NCBI GenBank assembly: GCA_021325495.1
Contig: JAJPGZ010000014.1
Location: 1-64,000, forward strand
Direction: 5' to 3'
Source: Spartobacteria bacterium
Lineage (GTDB): Bacteria; Verrucomicrobiota; Verrucomicrobiia; Chthoniobacterales; UBA10450
Length of the DNA: 64,000 nucleotides
The notes under the pieces were generated by a model that saw nothing but the letters and a program-made list of their open reading frames with translations, was not told where the DNA came from and did not search any database. Positions 54,384 through 63,481 of the stretch are shown here, piece by piece (within the stretch, counting starts at the first letter, position 1; each line of letters opens with the position of its first letter). A program made the translations under genes and the position numbers.

Positions 54384-55169
54384 ATGTCTCACGCGGAAAT
54401 CGCCGCGCCGCCGCGCGCCTTCGGCCAAACCATGCGACGCGACGTTTGGTGGCTGCAACCGGCCCTCGTCTTTTGCGGATTGTCGATCTTTATCGTGTAT
54501 TCGACCTGGGCGGCCTTTCAGGGCGCGAACTATTTTTTCGGCAATTATGTCTCGCCGTTTTATTCGCCGGAATTGTTCGGCAGCTCGCCGCACAGTTGGT
54601 TCGGACCGAAACCGGGCTGGTGGCCTAACTGGTTGCTTTTCTCACCGGCGCTTCTCATTTTGTGGGCGCCGGGCGGGTTTCGGCTGACCTGTTATTATTA
54701 CCGCGGTGCCTATTACAAAGCCTTCTGGGCCGATCCGCCGGCGTGCACGGTAGGCGAGCCAAGATCGACATATTGGGGTGAGCGTTCGTTTCCGCTCATC
54801 ATGCAAAACGTGCACCGCTACTTTCTCTACATCGCCCTCATCTTCATCGGCATTCTTGCATACGACGTTTGGAAAGCGCTTTGGTTTGCGAACGGATTTG
54901 GAATCGGCGTCGGAACGATCGTGCTCGCCATCAATGTGGTTTTGTTAGGCGGCTACACTTTTGGTTGCCACTCGTTGCGCCATCTCATCGGCGGATTCCG
55001 CGACAACCTCGCAAGATCGACAACTTCATTCGCGTGTTATCGCTGCGTCAGTTGCCTGAACAAACGCCACATGCTTTGGGCATGGATGAGTTTGTTCTGG
55101 GTCGGCTTCAGCGATCTTTACGTGCGGCTCTGCTCGTTAGGCGTGTGGCACGATTTCCGGATCATCTAA
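54384..55169 (+). CDS. sdhC: succinate dehydrogenase membrane-anchor (cytochrome b) subunit
   Basis: The product has about 261 residues (ATG at 54363 is an alternative). About five membrane helices; helix-bound His candidates are NVHRYFLYIALI and TFGCHSLRHLIGGF, in the pattern of the Sdh anchor seen in Bacteroidetes- and Verrucomicrobia-type enzymes. A cytosolic Cys cluster CYRCVSCLNKRHM is unusual for SdhC. It directly precedes sdhA and sdhB, so the three form the complex II operon. Confidence 0.82.
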   Translation: MSHAEIAAPPRAFGQTMRRDVWWLQPALVFCGLSIFIVYSTWAAFQGANYFFGNYVSPFYSPELFGSSPHSWFGPKPGWWPNWLLFSPALLILWAPGGFRLTCYYYRGAYYKAFWADPPACTVGEPRSTYWGERSFPLIMQNVHRYFLYIALIFIGILAYDVWKALWFANGFGIGVGTIVLAINVVLLGGYTFGCHSLRHLIGGFRDNLARSTTSFACYRCVSCLNKRHMLWAWMSLFWVGFSDLYVRLCSLGVWHDFRII

Positions 55170-55172
55170 CGA

Positions 55173-56984
55173 ATGGCCGATTACGAAGCGCACGAACACG
55201 ATGTTCTGGTAATCGGCGCGGGCGGCGCCGGTTTGCGCGCGGCCATTGAAGCGAGCGCGGTCGGCGTGCGTGTCGGGCTCGTTTGCAAAAGTTTGTTAGG
55301 CAAAGCGCACACCGTCATGGCCGAAGGCGGAATCGCGGCCGCGCTCGCGAATGTCGATGAACGCGACAATTGGAAAGTGCATTTCGCCGACACCATGCGC
55401 GGCGGACAATACGTGAATCAATGGCGCATGGCTGAGCTGCACGCAAAGGAAGCGCCGGATCGCGTGCGCGAGTTGGAAAAATGGGGCGCTGTGTTCGATC
55501 GCACAAAAGACGGACGCATTCTGCAAAGGAATTTTGGCGGTCATCGTTATCCGCGGCTCGCGCATGTGGGCGATCGCACGGGATTGGAAATGATTCGCAC
55601 GTTGCAAGATCACGGCGTGCATCAGGGTATCGAGGTGTTCATGGAGCACACCATATTGTCGATCTTGCGCGAAGACGGGCGCGCGGTCGGCGCATTCGGT
55701 TACGAACGCGAGCGCGGGCGATTCAAAATTTTTCGCGCGAAAGCAATCGTGCTCGCCACTGGCGGAATCGGACGCGCTTACAAAATCACGAGCAACAGTT
55801 GGGAATACACCGGCGACGGCCACTCGTTAGCCTACGAAGCCGGCGCGGAATTGATCGACATGGAGTTCATCCAGTTTCATCCGACCGGAATGGTTTGGCC
55901 GCCGAGCGTCTGCGGAATTCTCGTGACCGAAGGCGTGCGCGGCGAAGGCGGAATCCTAACGAACAATCAAGGACGGCGTTTCATGTTCGACGACATTCCT
56001 GAAAATTATCGCGCGCAGACCGCGAAAGATGAGGAAGAAGGCTGGCGTTATTGCACGGGCGACAAAAATGCAAACCGTCCGCCGGAATTACTCACGCGCG
56101 ATCACGTCGCGCGCTGCATTGTGCGCGAGATCAAACAGGGCAGGGGATCGCCGCATGGCGGCGTGTTTCTCGACATCGCGTGGATCAAAGAAAAAATTCC
56201 GAACGCGGCCGAACACATCAAGCGCAAGCTGCCGAGCATGTATCATCAATTTAAACAGCTCGCCGACATCGACATCACCGCGCAGCCGATGGAAGTCGGG
56301 CCGACGACGCATTACATCATGGGCGGAATTCATGTCGATCCTGACACGCAAATGTCGCGCGTGCCGGGATTGTTCGCTTGCGGCGAATGCGCGGCCGGAA
56401 TTAATGGCGCGAACCGTCTCGGCGGGAATTCGCTCTCCGATCTGCTCGTGTTTGGGAAACGCGCCGGCGAATACGCCGCGCAGTTCGCGAAGCAGACGTC
56501 GTTAGGCAAGATCGACAATGATAAGATCGACAACGTCGCGCGCGAAGCGGTCGCGCCATTCGAGCGAGGCGACGGCGAGAATCCTTATCAAATCCAAAAA
56601 GATTTGCAGGAATTGATGCAGGCCGATGTCGGCATCGTGCGTAACCAATCGGAAATGGAACACGCGCTCGATCAGCTGCAGCAACTAAAAACACGCGCGC
56701 AACGCGCCGGCGTCATCGGCCATCGCGAATTTAATCCTGGCTGGCACACCGCGCTCGATTTGAAAAATCTTCTTACCGTTTCCGAGGCGATCACGCTGGC
56801 GGCGATTGAACGCAAAGAAAGTCGCGGCGCGCAATTCCGCGAAGATTATCCGAACAAGGACGAACGATTTTCCAAAGTGAACACGATGATTTCGAAAGGC
56901 GACGACGGCTCGATGCAGATTCGATTGGAGCCATTGCCGGAAATGCCGGACTATTTGAAACAAGTCATCGAGGAGATGAAATGA
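55173..56984 (+). CDS. sdhA: succinate dehydrogenase/fumarate reductase flavoprotein
   Basis: The product has 603 residues. The FAD Rossmann motif GAGGAGLRAAIEASAVGVRV is at 13-32. KAHTVMAEGGIAAAL carries the His for covalent FAD, HPTGMVWPPSVCGIL and the NRLGGNSLSDLLVFGKRAGE region are clear, and the C-terminus has the capping domain. A stretch of about ten residues at 444-454 (SLGKIDNDKIDNV) is encoded by a tandem word-1 pair (56508-56532) next to GTTAGGC (56501). This is a likely word insertion in a non-conserved surface loop. Confidence 0.95.
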   Translation: MADYEAHEHDVLVIGAGGAGLRAAIEASAVGVRVGLVCKSLLGKAHTVMAEGGIAAALANVDERDNWKVHFADTMRGGQYVNQWRMAELHAKEAPDRVRELEKWGAVFDRTKDGRILQRNFGGHRYPRLAHVGDRTGLEMIRTLQDHGVHQGIEVFMEHTILSILREDGRAVGAFGYERERGRFKIFRAKAIVLATGGIGRAYKITSNSWEYTGDGHSLAYEAGAELIDMEFIQFHPTGMVWPPSVCGILVTEGVRGEGGILTNNQGRRFMFDDIPENYRAQTAKDEEEGWRYCTGDKNANRPPELLTRDHVARCIVREIKQGRGSPHGGVFLDIAWIKEKIPNAAEHIKRKLPSMYHQFKQLADIDITAQPMEVGPTTHYIMGGIHVDPDTQMSRVPGLFACGECAAGINGANRLGGNSLSDLLVFGKRAGEYAAQFAKQTSLGKIDNDKIDNVAREAVAPFERGDGENPYQIQKDLQELMQADVGIVRNQSEMEHALDQLQQLKTRAQRAGVIGHREFNPGWHTALDLKNLLTVSEAITLAAIERKESRGAQFREDYPNKDERFSKVNTMISKGDDGSMQIRLEPLPEMPDYLKQVIEEMK

Positions 56985-57751
56985 GCGACCAAACGGTTCA
57001 CTTCAAAATCTGGCGCGGCGACGCGAAAGGCGGCGGGTTCCGTGATTACTCGACCGAATGCACGGAAGGGATGGTCGTGCTCGACGCCGTGCACGACGTC
57101 CAGCGAGAACAAGCTGTCGATCTTGCGTGTCGCTGGAATTGCAAGGCGGGAAAGTGCGGCTCGTGCTCGGCCGAGATCAACGGCCTGCCTAAATTAATGT
57201 GCATGGCGCGGTTGAGTGAATTGCCGACCGAGAAACCGATCACGATCGAGCCGATCAAAGCGTTTCCGATCGTGAAAGATCTCATCACCGACGTCTCGTG
57301 GAATTTTGAGGTGAAGAAGCGGATCAAAAAATTCAAGCCGCGCCCGCCGGACGCGCCGGACGGAACGTGGCGCATGCAGCAGGAAGACATCGACCGCGTG
57401 CAGGAATTTCGGAAATGCATCGAGTGTTTTCTTTGCCAGGATGTTTGCCATGTGTTGCGCGATCATCACCTGCACGATCGTTTCATCGGCCCGCGATTTT
57501 TGATTTACGCGGCGGCGCTGGAGATGCACCCGCTCGACGTGGAAGATCGCACCGACGAATTGCGAAATGCGCACGGCATCGGTTATTGCAACATCACCAA
57601 ATGCTGCACGAAGGTTTGCCCGGAGAATATTCAGATCACCGACAACGGAATTATTCCGCTCAAGGAACGTGTGGTGGACAAATTTTACGATCCGTTAGGC
57701 TGGATTTGGCGCGCGTGGAAGAAAAAGAGTGATCGGACGAGGAAGCCTTGA
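56981..57751 (+). CDS. sdhB: succinate dehydrogenase iron-sulfur subunit
   Basis: The product has 256 residues. The 2Fe-2S cysteines lie in CRWNCKAGKCGSCSAE with a later CMARL; the ferredoxin-type cysteines are CIECFLCQDVC and CNITKCCTKVCP. It overlaps the sdhA stop by ATGA. A word-1 copy at 57115 gives AVDLAC. It joins electrons from FAD to the quinone site in SdhC. Confidence 0.96.
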   Translation: MSDQTVHFKIWRGDAKGGGFRDYSTECTEGMVVLDAVHDVQREQAVDLACRWNCKAGKCGSCSAEINGLPKLMCMARLSELPTEKPITIEPIKAFPIVKDLITDVSWNFEVKKRIKKFKPRPPDAPDGTWRMQQEDIDRVQEFRKCIECFLCQDVCHVLRDHHLHDRFIGPRFLIYAAALEMHPLDVEDRTDELRNAHGIGYCNITKCCTKVCPENIQITDNGIIPLKERVVDKFYDPLGWIWRAWKKKSDRTRKP

Positions 57752-57765
57752 AGCGCCCACGATAT

Positions 57766-57871
57766 TTCTGTCATACTGAGCGCAGCGAAGAATCTCTGTC
57801 CATTGGCCGTTTCATCGGTTGCGTCCAATGCCAATGGATGGAGATGTTTCGCTTCGCTCAACATGACAGAC
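57766..57871. repeat. palindromic element after sdhB
   Basis: Left arm 57767-57797 (TCTGTCATACTGAGCGCAGC, then GAAGAATCTCT) and right arm 57841-57871 form an inverted repeat of about 31 bases with a 43-base spacer. The pattern TGTCATGCTGAGCGAAGCGAA with mirrored TCGCTTCGCTCAACATGACA is a MITE/REP-type dyad seen widely in environmental genomes. It fills most of the sdhB-TPR gap. Confidence 0.75.
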
Positions 57872-57907
57872 AAAAAGAAGGAAGCGTGAACGTTCTCGCG
57901 GTGATTC

Positions 57908-58405
57908 ATGGCTGAACTGAAGCGACTTCATAAGGAAGCAATTCCGGCTGCGCTCGAAAAAGCGGAGCGCTATCGTCTGCTTAACGAGCCGGGCGAAGCG
58001 GAAAGCATTTGCCACGACATTCTCGCGATCGATCCCGAAAACCAGCAGGCCATCATCACCTTGTTGCTCGCGTTGACCGATCGTTTCGAAAAAGGTTACA
58101 GCGTCGGCGACACGAAGGCGAAAGAGTTGCGCGCGCGCATCAAAGGCGAATACGAACGCGCCTATTACAGCGGGATTTGGTCGGAGCGCTGCGGCAAAGC
58201 GAAGCTGCGGCAAAACGCGCCCGACTGTCGTTTCCAAGCGCACGATTTTTTGCGCGAAGCGATGGATTGGTTCGAGAAAGCGGAAAAGATTCGCCCGCCG
58301 GGTAATGATGATGCGTTGCTGCGATGGAATACGTGCGCGCGAATTATCGAGCGGAACAAACTGCTCGCGCGCGAAGAGGAGCGCGTCGAGTTCCCGCTCG
58401 AATAA
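57908..58405 (+). CDS. TPR-like cytoplasmic protein, unknown
   Basis: The product has 165 residues, predicted all-helical. The stretch AERYRLLNEPGEAESICHDI with LAIDPENQQAIITLLLALTD is a TPR unit, and AMDWFEKAEKIRPPGNDDAL a second one. Between them is RAYYSGIWSERCGKAKLRQN. It probably acts as a protein-interaction helper. No signal peptide. The opposite-strand ArsS-like gene ends one base after its stop. Confidence 0.6.
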   Translation: MAELKRLHKEAIPAALEKAERYRLLNEPGEAESICHDILAIDPENQQAIITLLLALTDRFEKGYSVGDTKAKELRARIKGEYERAYYSGIWSERCGKAKLRQNAPDCRFQAHDFLREAMDWFEKAEKIRPPGNDDALLRWNTCARIIERNKLLAREEERVEFPLE

Positions 58406-59365
58406 TTAGACAAGCGCACCGCCGCAACTCGAGCCGCGGCCGGCGCTGCAGGCGAGACAGTGATCGCCCGTCATGATTTCGCGATTGTCGATCTTAGCGG
58501 GATCGATGTCCCAAAGATAAAGTTCCTTGCCGTTGCGCCATTGCATCCCGAGCTGCTGATTGAAATCGCAATCGTAAACTTCGCCTCGCCAGCCGACGCT
58601 GATGGTGTCGCGACACATTAATCCATCAATCGTCTTCGGATTAAACGAGCCGATGAGCAGGTCCATGTAGTCGTCGAGCTTGCTGTTGAATTTCAAAAAG
58701 GCGCCGAATCGGCCAACCGGCATGTTCGTTAGGGTGTAAAGTTTGTTGAAGACGATGCCGAAATTTTCGGCGAGCTCGGTTTTGAATTCGGCCTCGAGCT
58801 CAGGCTGCGACGGCGGCAGCGACGCGCCTAACGGATTGTAAACGAGGTGGAGCTGCAATCCGCCGGAGACACCGTAGCCAAGCCGATTCAGAATGCGGAG
58901 CGCGGCGATGCTTCGCTCGAACACGTCTTCGCCGCGCTGCAGGTTCACATTTTTCGACGAGTAACATGGCATCGAGGCGATGATCTCGATCTTTTTTACG
59001 GCCAGAAATTCCGGCAGCCAATCTTTGAAACCGCGTTCGAGCAACATGGTGAGATTGCAGCGGTCGATGATTTTGCGATTCGGTCGCAAGGCGCGGATGC
59101 GATCGACGAGATAGCGAAAGTCGGGAATCATTTCCGGCGAACCGCCGGTAAGATCGACAATCGGGATGTCGGTTTGCGCCAGCCAATCGACGACACGGTC
59201 GATCGTTTCCTTCGACATGATTTCGGTGCGCTTCGGGCCGGCATTCACGTGACAATGCATGCAGGTGAGATTGCAAAGTTTGCCGACGTTGATCTGCAAT
59301 GTCCGCGTTTTAGCGCGGCGCAGCGTTAGCCCTTCAGCGGCAAGTCGCGTGGCGAAGAGGTTCAT
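58406..59365 (-). CDS. arsS: ArsS-like radical SAM protein (DUF3641)
   Basis: The product has about 319 residues from the ATG at 59365. An alternative ATG at 59416 would add 17 residues containing a word-1 copy. Radical SAM motif CNLTCMHCH (CxxxCxxC) is followed by VDLTGGSPEM; the C-terminal half has CRDTISVGWRGEVYDCDFNQ and CLACSAGRGSSCGG for an extra cluster. It matches ArsS-type enzymes, which add the 5'-deoxyadenosyl group in arsenosugar synthesis. No arsenic methylase (arsM) gene is visible within the window, so arsenic use is inference. Confidence 0.85.
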   Translation of the reverse strand: MNLFATRLAAEGLTLRRAKTRTLQINVGKLCNLTCMHCHVNAGPKRTEIMSKETIDRVVDWLAQTDIPIVDLTGGSPEMIPDFRYLVDRIRALRPNRKIIDRCNLTMLLERGFKDWLPEFLAVKKIEIIASMPCYSSKNVNLQRGEDVFERSIAALRILNRLGYGVSGGLQLHLVYNPLGASLPPSQPELEAEFKTELAENFGIVFNKLYTLTNMPVGRFGAFLKFNSKLDDYMDLLIGSFNPKTIDGLMCRDTISVGWRGEVYDCDFNQQLGMQWRNGKELYLWDIDPAKIDNREIMTGDHCLACSAGRGSSCGGALV

Positions 59366-59448
59366 CGGCCCGAAAAGAAAGATGTCGATCTTACGGTTTA
59401 TCGGCGCGAGTGGCAAGCGGCGCGGCCACGGCTAGAATGGAGCCGGAA

Positions 59449-60195
59449 ATGTTGAAGTTAGGCGTAAACATCGACCACGTCGCGACCTTGCGGCAGGCGC
59501 GTTACGCCACCATGCCCGAATCGAAAAATGCCGAACCGGACATTGTGGCCGCGGCCGCGATGTGTGAACGCGCCGGCGCGAGCGGACTCGTCGCGCATCT
59601 TCGCAGTGATCGTCGTCACATGCAGGACCGCGACGTTGAACGGCTGCGCGAGAACGTGATGACGAAACTGAACTTGGAAATGGGTAACACGCCCGAGATC
59701 GTCGACGTCGCCCTGCGCATTCGGCCGGAGGAAGTTTGTCTGGTGCCGGAGAAACGCGAGGAAGTCACGACCGAGGGCGGGCTCGACATCGTTTCGTTAG
59801 GCGAAGAATTGAAGCCGACGATCGAACGACTTCATACCGCCGGGATCCGCGTGAGTTTGTTTGTCGATCCAACGCTGGAACAAGTCGATGCGGCGGGCAC
59901 ACTCGGCGTCGAGATGGTCGAGCTGCACACCGGGAAGCTTGCGAATGCGTTCGCGGAAAAAATCCAAAGCGTGGAGTTGAATAATTTGCAGGTAGCAGCC
60001 AAGGCCGCTTCGGAGTTAAAAATGCAAGTCAATGCCGGCCACGGCATCAATTACGATAATATCGCGCTCGTTAGGGAGATTCCGCACCTGACGGAGTTGA
60101 ACATCGGTCACTCCATTATCGCGCGCGCAATTTTCATCGGACTCGAAGACGCGGTGCGCGAAATGTTGCGCGCGATGGAACTATATAAGGGATGA
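59449..60195 (+). CDS. pdxJ: pyridoxine 5'-phosphate synthase
   Basis: The product has 248 residues from ATG 59449. The PdxJ marks are clear: LGVNIDHVATLRQARYATMP, LVAHLRSDRRHMQDRDVERL, LVPEKREEVTTEGGLD, VSLFVDPT, VELHTGKLANAF, NAGHGINYDNIALVREIPHL and ELNIGHSIIARAIFIGLEDA. It condenses 1-deoxyxylulose 5-phosphate and aminoacetone-phosphate in vitamin B6 synthesis. Codons 3-5 are the word GTTAGGC. Confidence 0.97.
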   Translation: MLKLGVNIDHVATLRQARYATMPESKNAEPDIVAAAAMCERAGASGLVAHLRSDRRHMQDRDVERLRENVMTKLNLEMGNTPEIVDVALRIRPEEVCLVPEKREEVTTEGGLDIVSLGEELKPTIERLHTAGIRVSLFVDPTLEQVDAAGTLGVEMVELHTGKLANAFAEKIQSVELNNLQVAAKAASELKMQVNAGHGINYDNIALVREIPHLTELNIGHSIIARAIFIGLEDAVREMLRAMELYKG

Positions 60196-60572
60196 GCATC
60201 GTGGGCATCGGCGTTGATTTCGTGGAGGTGGCGCGCATCCAACATTCGCTCGACCGCTTTGGTGAAAAATTTCTGAAGCGCGTTTTCACGCAGGGTGAAA
60301 TCGATTACTCGATGTCGATGAAATTTCCGGCGCGACATCTGGCGGCCCGGTTCGCGGCGAAAGAAGCAGTCTCGAAAGCGTTCGGCACCGGCATAGGCAA
60401 ATCGATGGGATGGCGCGATATCGATGTGCGGAAAAAGGAAAGCGGCGAGCCATATCTCGTGCTCGAAGGCGGTGGAAAGGAATTGTCGATCTTGCGCGGC
60501 CTAACGAAGGCCTTGATCACGCTCAGCCACACCGAGCATCACGCCATGGCGGTGGTGGTGTTAGAAGCCTGA
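60192..60572 (+). CDS. acpS: holo-[acyl-carrier-protein] synthase
   Basis: The product has 126 residues. GIGVDFVEVARIQHSLDRFG and LAARFAAKEAVSKAFGTGIG are the AcpS signatures (Mg-binding Asp and Glu). It transfers 4'-phosphopantetheine from CoA to ACP. It overlaps pdxJ by ATGA, the same pair found in E. coli (pdxJ-acpS), so the operon is conserved. A word-1 copy (60484) is the last one before the right-hand word-free stretch. Confidence 0.96.
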   Translation: MSIVGIGVDFVEVARIQHSLDRFGEKFLKRVFTQGEIDYSMSMKFPARHLAARFAAKEAVSKAFGTGIGKSMGWRDIDVRKKESGEPYLVLEGGGKELSILRGLTKALITLSHTEHHAMAVVVLEA

Positions 60573-60719
60573 TTATAAAAAATAGCTTTGACATCGATTT
60601 CGGGTCTCCTGATCATCGCCGGGCGATGAGTTCGCCAGGTTCCCATTAACGAACCTCACTTCTTTTCGCGCGGGAAACTGCGTTCGTAGGGCCCGTTCGC
60701 TTAGGCGGGAAAAATTACT

Positions 60720-62522
60720 ATGAACGCTACCTCAGATTGTCCGCGCGGACCGTTAACTCTATTGCGAGCAACTTTTGCTGCCGCATTCATTATTTCGATC
60801 TCCGTCTTGAGCCAAGCTAAGGCTGACCCCGCCTTCACAGTTACCGATCTCGGAACTCTAGGCGGTAACACCACCACCGCCACCAGCGTCATCGGCCACG
60901 GCATGAATGCCTCCGGCATGATCGTCGGCTCGTCCACTACTGCGGATAATTCCGAACACGCCTTTCTTTATGTCGGCGACAAAATGTACGATCTGAACAA
61001 TCTCTGCGATCTTGGTCAGAGCGGCTTCAAAGTGCTAACCATCGCGCGAACGATCAGCGATTCATGCGTCATTATCGGCGACGGAATCAGCAGCAATGGC
61101 GACAAACACGCATTCAGACTCACGCCAGTGGAAGTCGCGGGTGGACAATGGCACTACGAATGTTGCCAGTGGATTTGGAAACAAACCGGCGGGGGCTGGT
61201 GCTGGGAGTCGAATTGCGGTTGCTACAAATGGTGCGGACCTCCGGGTAAACATCCGCCGTGTCCACCTCAACCGCCGCCTTGTTGGAACTGGCCGCTTCC
61301 GTGTTGCCCGGGATGTCCGCCACCGGTCGGTCCGCCGCCTCCGCCGCCCCCACCGCCGACTTATGTGCCGCCGCCGGCGCCACCGCCGCCAACCTCTGGA
61401 GGTTGTTGGTGCTGCATCGACGGAGTCGTCTTTTACAGCGACACCGGGCAATGCAATCCGGTTGTTTACAGCAAACCTGGAAGCAAACGCGCGGCGTCCT
61501 TCAGTCCGTGCTACCCCACCAAAGACGAAGCGCTGAAGCATTGTAAGCCGAAGTCGTGTTGGTGTTGCATTGACGGAAAGATTGTCGAAGTCCCGGCGGA
61601 CCAGTGCGAAAACGACGGACCGCCGACACCGGTCTCCAAGAGGAGCGAAGGTCGCCGTTGCTATCCGACCAAAGAAGAAGCAATCATACATTGCTCGCCG
61701 CCGATCAATTGTTGGTGCTGCATCGACGGAAATATCGTTTGGACGACACCGGAAAAATGTGAGCAGGGCGGAGGCCAGTGCTATAACGACTGGGAAGAAG
61801 CGCGTAGAGATCCGCGCTGCCGCGGAGGAAAAACTCCTCCGCCACCGCCCCCGCCGCCGGAGCCTCCCGGCTGTTGGTGTTGCTACAAGGGAGACATCTA
61901 CTACACGACAGTATCGGCTTGTCAGGAGGGCGGCGGCCAATGCTACCCAACTAGGGAAGAAGCAAAGAAACATTGCGCGCCGCCGCCTGATTGTTGGTGC
62001 TGCGTTACCGGAGCCGCGGGCGTCACCGCCATTCTAACCACTGAGGAGGTATGCCGGCAACGGGGCGAGCAATGCTACGCGACTAAGGAAGAAGCGCTCA
62101 AACATTGTAGTCTGAAGCCGACTCCGACCCCTTCTCCGGAGCTTCCTCAATGTTGGTGCTGCATCAATGGGCAAATCGTTCACACCACCGTGGGCGATTG
62201 TCAGGAAAGGGGCGGGCAATGTTACGCCACCGAGGCAGTAGCGAAGCGGCGTTGCAAGGGAGGAACGACGCCGACGCCTACGCCATCGTATACGACAACC
62301 AAGCCGCCGGCCACGCCGACACCCACTGCTACGCCGAAGATTCCGCGGAGGCGACACTCGCCGACGCCAACGCCTGGTGCGAATGCGAGTGCGACTCCAC
62401 GCGGAAAGCATTCGAGAACGCAACTAACAACGCGCGAAGAAGAATCTACGAGGACCACGCGTGAGCAGAAGTCCAAGTCCAAAGGCAAATCGCCAACACC
62501 TTCACCGGTGCCGAGAGGCTAA
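60720..62522 (+). CDS. secreted protein with HAF repeat, proline-rich linkers and six CWCC repeats
   Basis: The product has 600 residues. It contains a signal peptide (1 to about 35), a HAF-type repeat (VTDLGTLGG, then VGSSTTADNSEHAF, about 39-135), a Cys/Trp-rich bridge (148-172), a poly-Pro linker, and six repeats starting with CWCC at residues 229, 280, 331, 385, 425 and 478. Consensus is CWCC..G.IV.TT...C..GGQCY.T.EEA..HC, usually about 40-50 residues. The C-terminus is Pro/Thr-rich, then basic. The eight-ish cysteines per repeat imply a disulfide-bonded, possibly metal-binding exported fold. I do not recognise the repeat. No word copies occur here and the operon partners are not visible. 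Confidence 0.8.
   Translation: MNATSDCPRGPLTLLRATFAAAFIISISVLSQAKADPAFTVTDLGTLGGNTTTATSVIGHGMNASGMIVGSSTTADNSEHAFLYVGDKMYDLNNLCDLGQSGFKVLTIARTISDSCVIIGDGISSNGDKHAFRLTPVEVAGGQWHYECCQWIWKQTGGGWCWESNCGCYKWCGPPGKHPPCPPQPPPCWNWPLPCCPGCPPPVGPPPPPPPPPTYVPPPAPPPPTSGGCWCCIDGVVFYSDTGQCNPVVYSKPGSKRAASFSPCYPTKDEALKHCKPKSCWCCIDGKIVEVPADQCENDGPPTPVSKRSEGRRCYPTKEEAIIHCSPPINCWCCIDGNIVWTTPEKCEQGGGQCYNDWEEARRDPRCRGGKTPPPPPPPPEPPGCWCCYKGDIYYTTVSACQEGGGQCYPTREEAKKHCAPPPDCWCCVTGAAGVTAILTTEEVCRQRGEQCYATKEEALKHCSLKPTPTPSPELPQCWCCINGQIVHTTVGDCQERGGQCYATEAVAKRRCKGGTTPTPTPSYTTTKPPATPTPTATPKIPRRRHSPTPTPGANASATPRGKHSRTQLTTREEESTRTTREQKSKSKGKSPTPSPVPRG
61404..62255 (+). repeat. six tandem CWCC-repeat coding units
   Basis: Residues 229-512 of the protein above. 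The starts of the CWCC units are at 61404, 61557, 61710, 61872, 61992 and 62151. Units differ in length because of inserted Pro-rich or Lys-rich spacers, and their DNA differs enough to indicate old duplication rather than recent slippage. Confidence 0.8.
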
Positions 62523-62533
62523 GGTTTGCTCAG

Positions 62534-63481
62534 TTAACGCCGGACAGATTCGATAATCTGTCCGGCGGGCTCGGCGACAATTGTTTTGTTTCGCGGACGT
62601 AAATCAGTCGTCCGGAGAAATCCGCACAACGCTACGATGGCCGCGATGTTGAAGAACAGAACGCCGTTGGAGAATAGAATCGCGATCACCGCGTGAAAAG
62701 CGATCAACAGGATAACGAATGGGAAACGTAATCGCGTCCACACCAAAAATGGAAAACTGCCCTCGATCAGGAGCGAACCATGCACGGCCAGCAAGCAAAC
62801 CCACGGCGTTCGAAACCACTCCACATCCGGAAAACGGAACCAGTCTGAGAGCGTGATCTGATACCAAATTTCTCCGCCTCCGAGTTTCCAGGCGCCCAAC
62901 AGTTTTCCCGTTGTCGTGAAAAAATACATCATGCAAACGTTGAACTGCAGAAAACGCGCGGGCCAGGATTCCGTTTTCGATGGCAACGGCTTTCTCAAAA
63001 GAAGATGATCGACCGACCAACGCTGCGGCGCGGGCGCGAAGACTAAAGCTACCAAAACGAATGCGATGATTCCGTGCTCGCCGTTAAACGAAATCAGATT
63101 GCGTTGAACGGTCGCGACGTACAAAAAAAACGTCGTGGCCGCGGCCATTCGTGTCCACAAGCCGAGCCCAAGGCAAATCGTCGCGGCGATGGTTGCCCAA
63201 TAGATTTCCCAGATCCATTTCGGATCGGCCTTCATGAGAAAGAGAAAGCCGGGCCAGTAAATCGTGTCGACCGCTTCGTTCCGCGGCAGCATTCCCCAAT
63301 GTCCGTAAAGACGCTCGTAATTGCCCGACACACCAAGAAGCAGAAGCGGCAGGAGCACCGTGATGGCCGCGCCGATGCGGACCAAATCCCAACAGGTGTC
63401 GTCCGGCCCGAAGAAAAATTCGTTCAGGCGCGCGAAAGTTTTTTTAATAGCTGTCGAGAACACGGTCGGTCTCGGGTCCAT
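62534..63481 (-). CDS. HTTM-domain (vitamin K-dependent gamma-carboxylase-like) membrane protein
   Basis: The product has 315 residues from the ATG at 63481 (frame open to 63577). About seven helices. HTTM marks: FFGPDDTCWDLVRIGAA, YGHWGMLPRNEAV, FNGEHGIIAFVLVALVFAPA, FQFNVCMMYFFTTTGKLLG-like and HGSLLIEGSFPFLVWTRLRF. HTTM domains resemble the membrane part of gamma-glutamyl carboxylase; bacterial roles are unknown. Overlaps the start of the next gene by 38 bases. Confidence 0.85.
   Translation of the reverse strand: MDPRPTVFSTAIKKTFARLNEFFFGPDDTCWDLVRIGAAITVLLPLLLLGVSGNYERLYGHWGMLPRNEAVDTIYWPGFLFLMKADPKWIWEIYWATIAATICLGLGLWTRMAAATTFFLYVATVQRNLISFNGEHGIIAFVLVALVFAPAPQRWSVDHLLLRKPLPSKTESWPARFLQFNVCMMYFFTTTGKLLGAWKLGGGEIWYQITLSDWFRFPDVEWFRTPWVCLLAVHGSLLIEGSFPFLVWTRLRFPFVILLIAFHAVIAILFSNGVLFFNIAAIVALCGFLRTTDLRPRNKTIVAEPAGQIIESVRR

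Noticed and set aside
61320-61400. Poly-proline stretch as a simple tandem DNA repeat of interest
   Set aside because: It is a CCG/CCC codon run within a secreted protein linker and is not unusual by itself.
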